Under the pieces are notes generated by a model. That model ran no database searches, had not been told where the DNA came from, and worked only from the letters and a program-made list of their open reading frames with translations. A stretch of 64,000 nt of DNA from a virus. The position numbers and the translations under genes are program-made. Each line of letters starts with the position of its first letter. Within the stretch, counting starts at the first letter, position 1. The stretch covers positions 100,447-164,446 of the IMG/VR virus record IMGVR_UViG_3300031772_000002; one strand, written 5' to 3'. Of this stretch, positions 37,557 through 45,835 are shown piece by piece.

Positions 37557-38663
37557 TTATATTACATTAGGAAAAAACTTAATAAATACACCTAATTCAT
37601 CATTCATATTAGGTTGAGTAATAAACCTTATTATAATATCAAATATCATAGAGATATTTTTTAAAGCAAATGCTTTAATTAATGATTCCGTTACTACGTC
37701 CCCTAAACACATTGTTTCATTTCTAAAAACATGACCACACTCCAAAATTCTTCCTGAATAACTATCATAAAATCCTCTACTCATATTATGAATAGTTATA
37801 AAATTAGTAACTGTTCCTAATTCTCCAAAAAATAGTAAAATGTTGACTCCTATTCTCATTCTACCTATTTTTTTAAAAAATAACTCTCCATCATTTTCTT
37901 CTTTATAATCAAATACTTTTTCTTGTGTAATCAACTCTTTAGTAATGATTACAATTTCATCCTTAGTAAAACCTATTTCTTCTATATTATCATTAATTTT
38001 TAATTTATCAATATCATTGACAAATTTATCAATAAATTTATTATTATTAATACATACAAAACAATCATGAATTGATTGTTCTAACATAATTAATTCAGTA
38101 ATTAATCTTTTCTTTTTATTTTCCAAATCTTCAAGACGTTTTGAAGTATTAATTGTTTCTTTAAATATTTTTGAAATATAAGTTTTTAATTTATCATTAA
38201 AAAGAATGAATACTGAATTAGATCTAAACCAAAGATCAGATTTATCAGTATTTTCTTTATACCCTTCTTCATAATTAATTTCTTTATCTTCTTCTAAAAT
38301 TTCTAAAAATTTCTGATCTTCATTAGAAGTAATTTCTTCAACACAATCATCTTCAATATTAGAAATAATTTCATCAACACAATCTTCTTTATCTCCTACA
38401 GAATTAGCATTATTTGGAATTAAATTTTTTATACAAATTTCATCTGGATAATTATTATCAATAATATTAAGATTGTCAAATATCTTTTTTATTTCAGGAT
38501 TATAATTAATTAATAAATCTATAAATTCCTTCATTTTTTCTTTATCTACAGATACTAATGCTGCATCACTTGTATAACTTAAAATAGTAGAAATTTTAAA
38601 AATATCTTGAGATACTTTAAAAAAATCCACTATTTCATTTAATATAGTAACAATAATTTTCAT
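37557..38663 (-). CDS. E2-like protein, short version
   Basis: 368 aa behind AAAGGTTTTT. Residues 1-190 are helical and acidic ('DEIISNIEDDCVEEITSNED'). Residues about 225-360 look like an E2/UBC-type fold: 'VNILLFFGELGTVTNFITIH' strands, a motif 'CGHVFRNETMCLGD' (His311, candidate catalytic Cys319), then a long helix 'SMIFDIIIRFITQPNMNDE'. This resembles the (H)PHV....xCLG signature of prokaryotic E2 families, including the PRTRC type. It is paralogous in its last third to the larger upstream protein. Expected role: carries the Ubl thioester, or a regulatory E2 variant. Confidence 0.65.
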   Translation of the reverse strand: MKIIVTILNEIVDFFKVSQDIFKISTILSYTSDAALVSVDKEKMKEFIDLLINYNPEIKKIFDNLNIIDNNYPDEICIKNLIPNNANSVGDKEDCVDEIISNIEDDCVEEITSNEDQKFLEILEEDKEINYEEGYKENTDKSDLWFRSNSVFILFNDKLKTYISKIFKETINTSKRLEDLENKKKRLITELIMLEQSIHDCFVCINNNKFIDKFVNDIDKLKINDNIEEIGFTKDEIVIITKELITQEKVFDYKEENDGELFFKKIGRMRIGVNILLFFGELGTVTNFITIHNMSRGFYDSYSGRILECGHVFRNETMCLGDVVTESLIKAFALKNISMIFDIIIRFITQPNMNDELGVFIKFFPNVI

Positions 38664-38681
38664 AAAAAACCTTTCTTAAAT

Positions 38682-40787
38682 TTAAATTTTTATAGGTATA
38701 AAATCTCTTATTTTATCATCAAAAACTTTTTCCTTTTCAGAAATTTTGTACATAGTATTATAATCTAGCAAATCATCATCCTTTAATGCAATTTCTTTAG
38801 TAACTTCTGGCCAATTCACTACATGCTTACCAGCCGCATCACTTGTATTTACAGATTCAAGAAATATAATAATTTGATAAACTAGAGAATAAAGATCTCT
38901 ATTTCTATAAGAAGTTATCAATTGATTTCCAAGATTTCCATGGCAAATTCTACCATCACTAAAAACATGAGGGGCATTCATGTTATTCTCGTAACCATTA
39001 ATAGTATGTTTAGTATTGATAATCTTAATTGTATTATTTTCATCATATTTATTCGAATTAATTCCTATTGTTATTAGAAAAGTTCCAATATCATACCATT
39101 TATCACCAACATTAACATATAAATTTTTAGTATTAACATTAACAGTATCGTTTTTCAGTGATATAGATAAAACTTTTTTTAAATTTAAACATTCATCGTA
39201 TGATGATAAAGCTTTTTCTTTTTGTTTAACTATAAAGTCATTAAAATCAAAATGACTTATTTTTTCCATAGTTCTATCCATAAGTTTTGAATATTCCAAT
39301 ACTTCATTATAACTTTTTAAATATTTTGATCTATATTCATTATAAATTTCTTTTAAATCTGAAATATATTTTGTACTATTATCTATAACGTACTCAACAT
39401 ATTTTTCTCTATCTATAATATTTTTAGACAATATATAATTTTTATCAATTTCAAAAATTTCTTTTAATGTATATTTTTTTAAATATCTATTTGAAAATTC
39501 TTTAAAAATTAATTTCATACATAAATTATGATTTTCTTTTAACAATTTATCACTTTGTAAAATAGCTACATTACTAACAATTGGTATCATAAAAAATACC
39601 ATATTTTCTTTTTGAATTCCCCATATTAGGTTGGAAATATGATCCTTATAAACCATATTAAAATTATTAAATGATGAAGTTTCTTTTGATTTATTTTTTA
39701 ATACGAATATACTATATAATTCGTAACCAAAACAATTTATATTAACATTTCTACGTTCAACACAGTCAAATCCAATAGTATTATAATTAAATGCATATAA
39801 AGGATAGTTCATTCTTTCAATAAAAAAAAATAAAATATTTTTTTTTATTTCTTGAACTATATTTATATCAAAATTATTATTTAAATATGTTGCTATATCA
39901 TGTATAAATCTAAATTCAATAATAATAATATGTTTTTTAATATTTTCAGCAATAGATTTTATTTCATAAAAAAAATCTTTTAAATATTCAGAATCTACTT
40001 TAGTTAAAAAATATGTAACTAAATATGAAGAATCTTCATAATTTCCAATATTTTTTTCATCAACAGAGTATTGTTTTTTATATAAATGAATAAGTAAATA
40101 GTTATTTATATATTTTAATACTTCAGATTTAAAATTTATTATTTTAATTTCTTCATCATCAACTGGAAGTATTGATGAATTTTCATCTTTAGCAATTATA
40201 TTTTCATTTATAGATGAAGCCTCAATACTATCAAAATGCTGTGCGCTAACTAATTTACTTTTATCTAAAACACTATCTAATTCATCTAAAATTTGATCTA
40301 ACTGTTCATTATGTATAACTTCAGTTTGATGTTCTTGTTCAGACGCTATATTTGGTAAACTTTGCTCTATTGGAGTTATTAATCTCTTGATTTCCAGTAC
40401 AACATCATCAAATATAAATCTATTACCACTATTATTTAAGCATATAAAATTATATAACTCTTCATTTAAATTTGAAGGAGTTAATTCAAATAATATATTA
40501 TCATTAATCCAAAATGGATGTAATATTATTTTCACACCACTTATATTTGAATTGACTGTTTGTATTTTAATATCGTATACTTTTTCATAATCCTTACATG
40601 ATGAAAGTTTATCCTTTATTTTATTACAATTAAAAATTTCTTTAATAATATTTATAATTTTTAATGTATCAGTTCTACTAACTATCGCTATTTCTTCATT
40701 TGAATTAAGTGTATATGGAACATAGTCAACACCAATATTTTGAGCTAGCCATTTTTCACAAAAAGCAAACATATTATCACATTCCAT
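38682..40787 (-). CDS. Large E2-like protein, first gene of the Ubl operon
   Basis: 701 aa behind AAGGAG (11-nt spacing; an in-frame ATG a few codons later is also possible). The N-terminal 130 residues form an alpha/beta domain. Residues 140-220 are an acidic, probably disordered linker, and 220-540 are helical with no known motif. The C-terminal E2-like region begins near residue 560: 'WYDIGTFLITIGIN', then 'NAPHVFSDGRICHGN' (His607, candidate catalytic Cys615), then helix 'DLYSLVYQIIIFLESVNTSD'. This is the PHV...G.iC order of UBC proteins and prokaryotic E2s. The extra N-terminal 500 residues may select the target. Expression is probably driven from the AT-rich gap at 40.79-40.88 kb. Confidence 0.7.
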   Translation of the reverse strand: MECDNMFAFCEKWLAQNIGVDYVPYTLNSNEEIAIVSRTDTLKIINIIKEIFNCNKIKDKLSSCKDYEKVYDIKIQTVNSNISGVKIILHPFWINDNILFELTPSNLNEELYNFICLNNSGNRFIFDDVVLEIKRLITPIEQSLPNIASEQEHQTEVIHNEQLDQILDELDSVLDKSKLVSAQHFDSIEASSINENIIAKDENSSILPVDDEEIKIINFKSEVLKYINNYLLIHLYKKQYSVDEKNIGNYEDSSYLVTYFLTKVDSEYLKDFFYEIKSIAENIKKHIIIIEFRFIHDIATYLNNNFDINIVQEIKKNILFFFIERMNYPLYAFNYNTIGFDCVERRNVNINCFGYELYSIFVLKNKSKETSSFNNFNMVYKDHISNLIWGIQKENMVFFMIPIVSNVAILQSDKLLKENHNLCMKLIFKEFSNRYLKKYTLKEIFEIDKNYILSKNIIDREKYVEYVIDNSTKYISDLKEIYNEYRSKYLKSYNEVLEYSKLMDRTMEKISHFDFNDFIVKQKEKALSSYDECLNLKKVLSISLKNDTVNVNTKNLYVNVGDKWYDIGTFLITIGINSNKYDENNTIKIINTKHTINGYENNMNAPHVFSDGRICHGNLGNQLITSYRNRDLYSLVYQIIIFLESVNTSDAAGKHVVNWPEVTKEIALKDDDLLDYNTMYKISEKEKVFDDKIRDFIPIKI

Positions 40788-40886
40788 ACTAATACTATCT
40801 CCTTATTTAAAAAAAAATAAATTTTCATTACATTATTATTACATAAAATTATAATAAATCACACGTTATAATGAATTTTTATTAAT

Positions 40887-41192
40887 TTACTTTAGAGAAT
40901 TTAAAAAATTAAGCCCAAGAGAGATTTTAATATTATTCCACCTATCGATGGAATCACATGAAAAAGCTTTAGATCCGCAATCATTTAACTTTTTTATTTT
41001 ATATTCCTGTAATTTACTTGGAACCTTTCCTGGCTTTTTTACTTCAATAAATACCGCCCCGGTAATTTTTGTAGTAAAGAAAATATCCAATTCACCGGAA
41101 TCACTTGACTTTATTAATTTAAAACATTCACAATATTTTCCATAAGATCGTAAATCTTTTAAAATAATATCCTGAATTTTTTTTTCTTTCAT
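40887..41192 (-). CDS. VRR-NUC domain nuclease
   Basis: 101 aa. Short PD-(D/E)XK nuclease of the VRR-NUC family: N-terminal 'KIQDIILKDLRSYG' (Glu/Lys helix), core 'SGELDIFFTTKITGAVFIEV' followed by 'KKPGKVPSKLQEYKIKKL', giving the D...EVK catalytic triad and the Q in the following helix. Stand-alone VRR-NUC proteins are common in phages and cut Holliday junctions or flap-like structures. Complete length for the family. No good ribosome binding site; translation may be coupled to the gene 6 nt upstream. Confidence 0.85.
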   Translation of the reverse strand: MKEKKIQDIILKDLRSYGKYCECFKLIKSSDSGELDIFFTTKITGAVFIEVKKPGKVPSKLQEYKIKKLNDCGSKAFSCDSIDRWNNIKISLGLNFLNSLK

Positions 41193-41198
41193 AGTTTT

Positions 41199-41519
41199 TT
41201 AACTTGGAACAAAAACCATTGAATGACTATTACCTTTACTGGATATTATATAACCTTTATTAACACAGGTTATATTAAAATATCTATTAAAACGAATTGT
41301 TTCTCCAATTTTCATTTTAGAAATTTTTTTTTCAATATCTATTGGATCCATATTAAATTTTTCATTTTTTTTTCTGGAAATTTCAATATAATTATTTATT
41401 TTATTTTCTATCAAGCTGGATCTATCTATTACATGTAAATTTCCAGTTTTTTCATTTTCTAAATCAACCAAATCCGTTACTGCATATATAAGAGCACAAT
41501 TCAATTCTTCATTTGTCAT
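41199..41519 (-). CDS. Hypothetical protein
   Basis: 106 aa from ATG 41519 behind AAGGAAAAATTT; a longer GTG/ATG reading to 41555 overlaps the neighbour and was rejected. N-terminal helical half ('LNCALIYAVTDLVDLENEKT') and a beta-rich C-terminus ('GETIRFNRYFNITCVNKGYI'). Unknown function. Part of a run of small genes transcribed with the VRR-NUC gene. Confidence 0.6.
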   Translation of the reverse strand: MTNEELNCALIYAVTDLVDLENEKTGNLHVIDRSSLIENKINNYIEISRKKNEKFNMDPIDIEKKISKMKIGETIRFNRYFNITCVNKGYIISSKGNSHSMVFVPS

Positions 41520-41539
41520 AAATTTTTCCTTATTAATAA

Positions 41540-41776
41540 TTATAATAAATCCCAAAAATTATCATTTAAAATGCTAATATATTTTTTAGGTATATCTATT
41601 TGATTTTCAATAAACTGATTAAATTTTTCTTTAATATCTTTTTCTATATTTGTATCATTTAAAATATTGCGACTTCTAATTTCAGAAAATAAACTATCTC
41701 TATATTTGCTTTTAGAAATTGAAATAGCCCTTTCTATCAGGGCTAATTCTTCTTCAGAAATTAAATAATATTTCAT
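41540..41776 (-). CDS. Hypothetical helical protein
   Basis: 78 aa behind AAGGATTATAAA. Helical and charged ('SEEELALIERAISISKSKYR', ending 'ISILNDNFWDLL'). Its last codons lie 20 nt before the next gene. No motif recognised; possibly a small regulatory or DNA-binding phage protein. Confidence 0.6.
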   Translation of the reverse strand: MKYYLISEEELALIERAISISKSKYRDSLFSEIRSRNILNDTNIEKDIKEKFNQFIENQIDIPKKYISILNDNFWDLL

Positions 41777-41799
41777 TTTATAATCCTTGCGAGAGAAAA

Positions 41800-41820
41800 C
41801 CCCGACCCTTGTGGTCGGGG
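41800..41820. repeat. IS200/IS605-end-like hairpin
   Basis: Perfect 8-bp stem CCCCGACC / GGTCGGGG with loop CTTGT, followed by ATGAATCG. GC-rich in an AT-rich gap, and the loop and arm design match the hairpins at 37.5 and 48.5 kb. It could double as a terminator, but there is no T-run after it on either strand, so a transposon-end origin is preferred. Confidence 0.5.
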
Positions 41821-41836
41821 ATGAATCGAGCCATTA

Positions 41837-41958
41837 TTATGTTAAATAAATTGATCCTGTGTGAAACACTTTATCCACCTTCTTAATATTAAAATTCTTT
41901 CCCACACATAATACCCACATACCTAAATTAAAACACCCTTTAACTGTATATCTCTTAT
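41837..41958 (-). pseudogene. Gene remnant cut off by the mini IS element
   Basis: On the - strand an open frame ends at TAA 41837 with 'YKRYTVKGCFNLGMWVLCVG' followed by 'KNFNIKKVDKVFHTGSIYLT'. Upstream it runs straight into the 46-nt IS-derived insert. Removing the insert joins it in frame to codons reading 'NIDANESKL', so the insertion probably broke a short gene. No start with a ribosome binding site remains. It could also be a fortuitous frame; length is only about 40 codons. Confidence 0.4.
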
Positions 41959-42004
41959 CCAATAGCCCGTAAAACCTCGTCCTTCAGGGCGGGGAGGATG
42001 TCAA
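41959..42004. mobile_element. Minimal 46-nt IS200/IS605 derivative (fused left and right ends)
   Basis: Starts CCAATAGCCCGTAAAACC, identical to the left end of the complete IS at 45302, and finishes GGCGGGGAGGATGTCAA, identical to the right end at 47088. Only one hairpin (CCTCGTCCTTCAGGGCGGGG) remains between them. TTAT precedes both elements. It looks like a recombination product between the two end hairpins with the genes lost, or a PATE-like minimal element. Confidence 0.75.
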
Positions 42005-42024
42005 ATAATTTGCTTTCATTTGCA

Positions 42025-42192
42025 TCAATATTCTTCAGCGCAATCAAATGCCTGACCATAATATGCATCACGTTCCTCTGGTGAAAGATCAAAAAAAATA
42101 TCGGCACCAACCCAATCATATTCCTCTTCCATCTTATAAGCTGCAGCGAGATCTTCTGCTGATAAATCAAAAAAATTACCATCACTACTCAT
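42025..42192 (-). CDS. Small acidic protein
   Basis: 55 aa behind AAGGAGATGAAAAT, so the start is well supported. Sequence runs 'MSSDGNFFDLSAEDLAAAYK' then 'WVGADIFFDLSPEERDAYYG' and 'AFDCAEEY': two copies of an acidic FFDLS(A/P)E motif. Highly negative charge suggests a nucleic-acid mimic or a protein-interaction peptide, but that is inference. An out-of-frame 76-codon reading over the same bases lacks a ribosome binding site and is not a gene. Confidence 0.65.
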   Translation of the reverse strand: MSSDGNFFDLSAEDLAAAYKMEEEYDWVGADIFFDLSPEERDAYYGQAFDCAEEY

Positions 42193-42241
42193 ATTTTCAT
42201 CTCCTTATGCCAATTATAAATATCAACACGATTTATTTCTG

Positions 42242-42451
42242 TCAACGTTTCACTAACAATATTTTTTTTCTATCAAAACCTAAACTTTTTGAAATTTCAG
42301 GAGTAAACCAGCCCTTTTCTTTAAATACTTTTTCAAAATAATCACCAGTATCACCTTGTAAAAGTGGATCACCACATTTCGAAAATCTCCATCTATATGC
42401 CATATCATATTGGGACATGGCATCTATTTGTTTTTTCTGTTCATCTGTCAT
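42242..42451 (-). CDS. Small hypothetical protein downstream of helicase
   Basis: 69 aa from ATG 42451 with AAGGAG 7 nt upstream. 'MTDEQKKQIDAMSQYDMAYR' then 'WRFSKCGDPLLQGDTGDYF'. The pattern of an N-terminal helix with M/Y/W-rich contact surface is common in small phage proteins of unknown role. It begins 10 nt after the helicase stop and is probably co-transcribed. Confidence 0.65.
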   Translation of the reverse strand: MTDEQKKQIDAMSQYDMAYRWRFSKCGDPLLQGDTGDYFEKVFKEKGWFTPEISKSLGFDRKKILLVKR

Positions 42452-42461
42452 TAAATTCTCC

Positions 42462-44219
42462 TTATAAAACATTCGCCCATTTAGATAAAGTAAAAGATAA
42501 ATCAATTTTATTTTTTATAGCTTTTAAAATTATTTCATCTATTGTTCCAGATACAGTCAAATCAATAACTGTAACATTATTCTTTTGACCTTGCCTATAT
42601 TGCCTTCCTTCGGCTTGATCCCTTTCAATATATGAATAAGAGTTAGTTACAAATACAGAATAATTTGAAAATTGAATATTATGACCGGCTCCCATTTTTT
42701 TCTGATTTGCTATCAAAAATCTATATTTATTATCTTTAAACTTTTGAATAGTATCAAAAACATCTTGATCTTGATAACATGTTAATAATTTTTCTACACC
42801 AAAAGCTTGTGAAAGTTTTTCAACAATAATTTCAATACCATATGTATAGTTACACCAAATAATAACTTTACAATCTTTATTGATATTATTAAGTATTTGA
42901 ACCAATAATTCCAATTTTGGATTCTCTTTAATTTTAATAATATTTCTTTTTTCTATTTTCTTTCCATTACTATCTATTTCAATACGTGTATTAATATAAA
43001 ATCCAAATGATATCTGCTGCAATTTTCTTAATAAAACTAATGCATTCTTTGCAATTAATGAATTTTCACAAGAATTATTGCAATTATTTTTACATGTACA
43101 ACTTTCGCACATATTATTAATAGTTACTATTAATTCTTTTTTTAACTCATTGTAAATTCTTTCTTGTTCAGTTCCCATTGAGCAAGAATATGTTTCATAT
43201 ATTAATTCAGGAAGATCTATGCATTCTTCTTTTTTAAATCTAACAGCCAGATCACCAATTATTTTTGATACCTTATCAACAGATCCTTTGTTAGGAACCA
43301 ATATATATTGATTAATATCCACCGGATGCATAAAATTTCCACGAAATTCACTATACTTGGCAAAAGGAACAGTATCAGGGCCAAGAAATCTATATGGCAT
43401 AAAAAATGACATAAGATTATTAGCTGTAAGTGTTGCGGTAATAATATATTTATATTTACATGATTCAAAAAAATCTACGATAGCCCTGGTTTGATGTGAA
43501 GAAGGACTTCCTATTCTATGTGCTTCATCAAGTATTACCATATTAAAAAATTCTTTTGGAATTATTTCTATTAATGAATTCATTGATTCATAATTTGCTA
43601 TATAAATATCATAATCCACATTCTTTTTATTATCTTTATATTTTTTATTAATTATAGAATCAGATTTACTTTTATTAGAAAGAATTACCCCTTTTAAATG
43701 AGGAACTTGAATTTTCATCTCTTCAAAAACATTTTTCTTTAAATTTGAAAGAGTAATTATAATAGCTCTTTTAATTTTTTTTAGTTGTATTTTTTTATCT
43801 ATAGCCCATAAATAAGGACCCGTTTTACACGTCCCCGTGTCCGCTAAAATGGCCGAAGCGTCAGGATATACTATCATATTAAAAATTATTTTTTGATGCT
43901 TCATGACGCTATAACAGCCCCTATATTCATAATCAAATTTGATATCTTCACTATTATATTGAGATTTTATTTTTTTAATAACTTCTTTACGCTTTTGAAT
44001 ATTTAATTCAACTAATCTAATAATTGATCTAACCTCATCTGAACACTCTATTTTATAATCAGTAAAATAATTTAACTTAGTACTTGATTTATTAGGAATA
44101 ATAATTTTATTTACATTTCTAACTTTACGTCCATCCATTGTTGCCTGCATTTGCTCAAGAAGAACTTTATCATTGCATCCTACAATTAACTGGTTCTTAT
44201 TATATATTTCAACTTTCAA
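42462..44219 (-). CDS. SNF2-type superfamily 2 helicase
   Basis: 585 aa from TTG 44219 behind AGGCGG. Motif I 'ADTGTCKTGPYL' (Lys132), motif II 'VILDEAHRIG' (DEAH 231-234), motif III 'ITATLTANN', and in the C-terminal lobe 'CKVIIWCNYTYGIEIIVEKL' and motif VI 'DQAEGRQYRQGQKNNV'. The R-Q-Y-R-Q-G-Q form is typical of SNF2-like ATPases. An unusual five-cysteine cluster (Cys371, 374, 376, 380, 384) lies between the lobes, perhaps a metal site. Phage SNF2 proteins remodel or unwind DNA during replication or recombination. Ends in 'KWANVL'. Full-length for the class. Confidence 0.85.
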   Translation of the reverse strand: MKVEIYNKNQLIVGCNDKVLLEQMQATMDGRKVRNVNKIIIPNKSSTKLNYFTDYKIECSDEVRSIIRLVELNIQKRKEVIKKIKSQYNSEDIKFDYEYRGCYSVMKHQKIIFNMIVYPDASAILADTGTCKTGPYLWAIDKKIQLKKIKRAIIITLSNLKKNVFEEMKIQVPHLKGVILSNKSKSDSIINKKYKDNKKNVDYDIYIANYESMNSLIEIIPKEFFNMVILDEAHRIGSPSSHQTRAIVDFFESCKYKYIITATLTANNLMSFFMPYRFLGPDTVPFAKYSEFRGNFMHPVDINQYILVPNKGSVDKVSKIIGDLAVRFKKEECIDLPELIYETYSCSMGTEQERIYNELKKELIVTINNMCESCTCKNNCNNSCENSLIAKNALVLLRKLQQISFGFYINTRIEIDSNGKKIEKRNIIKIKENPKLELLVQILNNINKDCKVIIWCNYTYGIEIIVEKLSQAFGVEKLLTCYQDQDVFDTIQKFKDNKYRFLIANQKKMGAGHNIQFSNYSVFVTNSYSYIERDQAEGRQYRQGQKNNVTVIDLTVSGTIDEIILKAIKNKIDLSFTLSKWANVL

Positions 44220-44232
44220 TTGATCCGCCTTT

Positions 44233-44712
44233 CTATATCCAGTTAAAGTAACCAGTCTTAATCACATTATTTTCTACTATACAAACAAATTGTAAACTTC
44301 TTTTATCATCACTCCACTTTTTAACATCAACAGTAAATTTAAATTCACTACCTCCACTTTTTGAAGGAGCCTTTATAAATTTATTATCCTTTCTAGCTTT
44401 TGCTATAGTTGTGATAATAAATGATTTAATATTCGAAGCTAGAAGTAGTGAATCGTTAAGAGAATCTGGAGAAAATATATCTTTAAATATAATATCACTT
44501 TCAAAAGCCAACACCTCCAATCGTTCCAGTATTTGTTTGAAAGCATGATCGGACATATCGATACCAAATCCTCCATCCCCTTCAACTATTTGAGATCTTA
44601 ATTCCTCAAGATCTCTTTTTTTTTTAAATAAATCTTTTTCTTCATTTATAATTTCATTTAATAATTCTGAATAGCATATATACGTATTCACATCTTCATC
44701 TAAATTTTCCAT
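44233..44712 (-). CDS. Hypothetical protein upstream of helicase
   Basis: 159 aa behind AAAGGAATTGGA. Helical N-terminus ('LLNEIINEEKDLFKKKRDLE'), Gly/Asp loop 'GDGGFGIDMSDHAFKQIL', and a beta-rich end 'LQFVCIVENNVIKTGYFNWI'. No family recognised. 13 nt separate it from the helicase, so the two are probably expressed together. Confidence 0.6.
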   Translation of the reverse strand: MENLDEDVNTYICYSELLNEIINEEKDLFKKKRDLEELRSQIVEGDGGFGIDMSDHAFKQILERLEVLAFESDIIFKDIFSPDSLNDSLLLASNIKSFIITTIAKARKDNKFIKAPSKSGGSEFKFTVDVKKWSDDKRSLQFVCIVENNVIKTGYFNWI

Positions 44713-44770
44713 TCCAATTCCTTTAATTAGTAAACTTAAATATTCAAAAAAATATATCTATTTAAATAGA

Positions 44771-45175
44771 TTATAAACAACATCTATTTTTAAGAATTGT
44801 AATTGCATTAATTAAATAATTAATATCTTTTATTTGATTATTAAGAAATAATTCAATCATAGACAATTCTCCATTAGTTGCAACTTCTATCTTTGTATTT
44901 TGTTTTTGTACTTCACAATAACTGTTATCAACTACCAATTGTCTAAGAACTGGTTTAAAAATTGTATCCAAATTGTCAATATCACTTTTTAATCTATTAG
45001 TATTAGATTTAATTTCATCAAGTAAAAATTCAAAATTACTTTTTTTCATCGTTTTAGAATCCGAACTAATAACTTCAAATTCATTAATACCCTCTTTAGA
45101 AAGCATAACCAATACCCTTTCATTATTAATAACTTCAAAAACTATTCCATCTTTATTATATAAAATCTTAGACAT
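44771..45175 (-). CDS. Small protein, member of a local paralogous family (full-length)
   Basis: 134 aa from ATG 45175 (GAGG 6 nt upstream). Starts 'MSKILYNKDGIVFEVINNER' and ends 'INAITILKNRCCL'. The N-terminus matches the 68-aa gene at 47225 (LYxxDGxVFEV); the middle and end match the 110-aa gene at 48536 (xxxLxxxFxxVLR, xxxxRCxL end). The three are therefore relatives, with this one spanning both halves. Helical, Cys-containing C-terminus. Function unknown. Confidence 0.6.
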   Translation of the reverse strand: MSKILYNKDGIVFEVINNERVLVMLSKEGINEFEVISSDSKTMKKSNFEFLLDEIKSNTNRLKSDIDNLDTIFKPVLRQLVVDNSYCEVQKQNTKIEVATNGELSMIELFLNNQIKDINYLINAITILKNRCCL

Positions 45176-45301
45176 CGCCAACCTCATTTTTTACTTTATT
45201 AACAAATTCCATAGATTCCTTAGTGTCCAGCGCAGATTGATCCATAAATGTCTCGTGCTCATCAGCCCAAAACTGGTCAGATACCTGCAACAACTTTTTA
45301 T
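45168..45301 (-). pseudogene. 3' part of a gene split by the IS200/IS605 element
   Basis: Reads 'KKLLQVSDQFWADEHETFMD' then 'QSALDTKESMEFVNKVKNEV' and stops at TAA 45168-45170, overlapping the start of the next gene. There is no start codon with a ribosome binding site; the frame runs into the left end of the IS. The matching 5' part is on the other side of the IS (47089-47197). Codon use is less AT-biased than the neighbours. Confidence 0.6.
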
Positions 45302-45346
45302 CCAATAGCCCGTAAAACCTCGTCCTTCAGGTCGGGGATATAAGGG

Positions 45347-45760
45347 CTAATCTGGTTTATTCTGATTCTGTATGTATGCTTTAATGATCTCTAACGCAGC
45401 TCCTCCACAGGATACTGCACAATAACTTGGTGACCATAATACATCTTTAAAATAATTTTTTACAATTGAAGGATATTGTTTTCTAAGTTTTCGAGATGAT
45501 GCACCTTTTAAACTGTTTACTAATTTTGCTACAGCTACCTTGGGAGGATATTTTACCAGGCAATGAATATGCTCTTTTTCTCCGTTAAACTCTAGTAATT
45601 CAGATTCGAAGTCTAAGCATACTTTTTTGAAATATTCCTTTAGTAGTTTTAATGCCTTTTCATTAAATATATCTTTACGGTATTTGGGAACAAAGACTAA
45701 ATGAACATAAAGTTCAAAAACGCAATGTCTGCCTGTTCTAATATTTCTTCTTGTACTCAT
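45347..45760 (-). CDS. tnpA: TnpA, IS200/IS605 Y1 (HUH) transposase
   Basis: 137 aa, standard length. HUH motif 'EKEHIHCLVKYPP' (His64, His66), upstream strand 'YVHLVFVPKYRKDIF', and catalytic Tyr129 in 'AALEIIKAYIQNQ'. Acts on single-stranded DNA, cutting at the hairpin ends and joining them through 5'-phosphotyrosine links. No frameshift, so probably active. The only copy in the window; it could also mobilise the hairpin-only elements and the IsrB unit in trans (inference). Confidence 0.95.
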   Translation of the reverse strand: MSTRRNIRTGRHCVFELYVHLVFVPKYRKDIFNEKALKLLKEYFKKVCLDFESELLEFNGEKEHIHCLVKYPPKVAVAKLVNSLKGASSRKLRKQYPSIVKNYFKDVLWSPSYCAVSCGGAALEIIKAYIQNQNKPD

Positions 45761-45835
45761 AGACCAAATATAATTAATTAATTTTATTATGTCAAATATC
45801 TTGACAGAATAATTGCAATATTATATATTTAATAC

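Noticed and set aside
37557-40787. CRISPR-type or restriction-type interpretation of the E2-like genes
   Set aside because: No nuclease or helicase motifs in either; the His-Cys motifs and neighbours (E1, JAB, Ubl) point to Ubl conjugation.
41955-42185. 76-codon - strand ORF (MMVIFLIYQQ...)
   Set aside because: Overlaps out of frame the well-supported 55-aa gene at 42025-42192, lacks a ribosome binding site, and its C-terminus is the 46-nt IS derivative.
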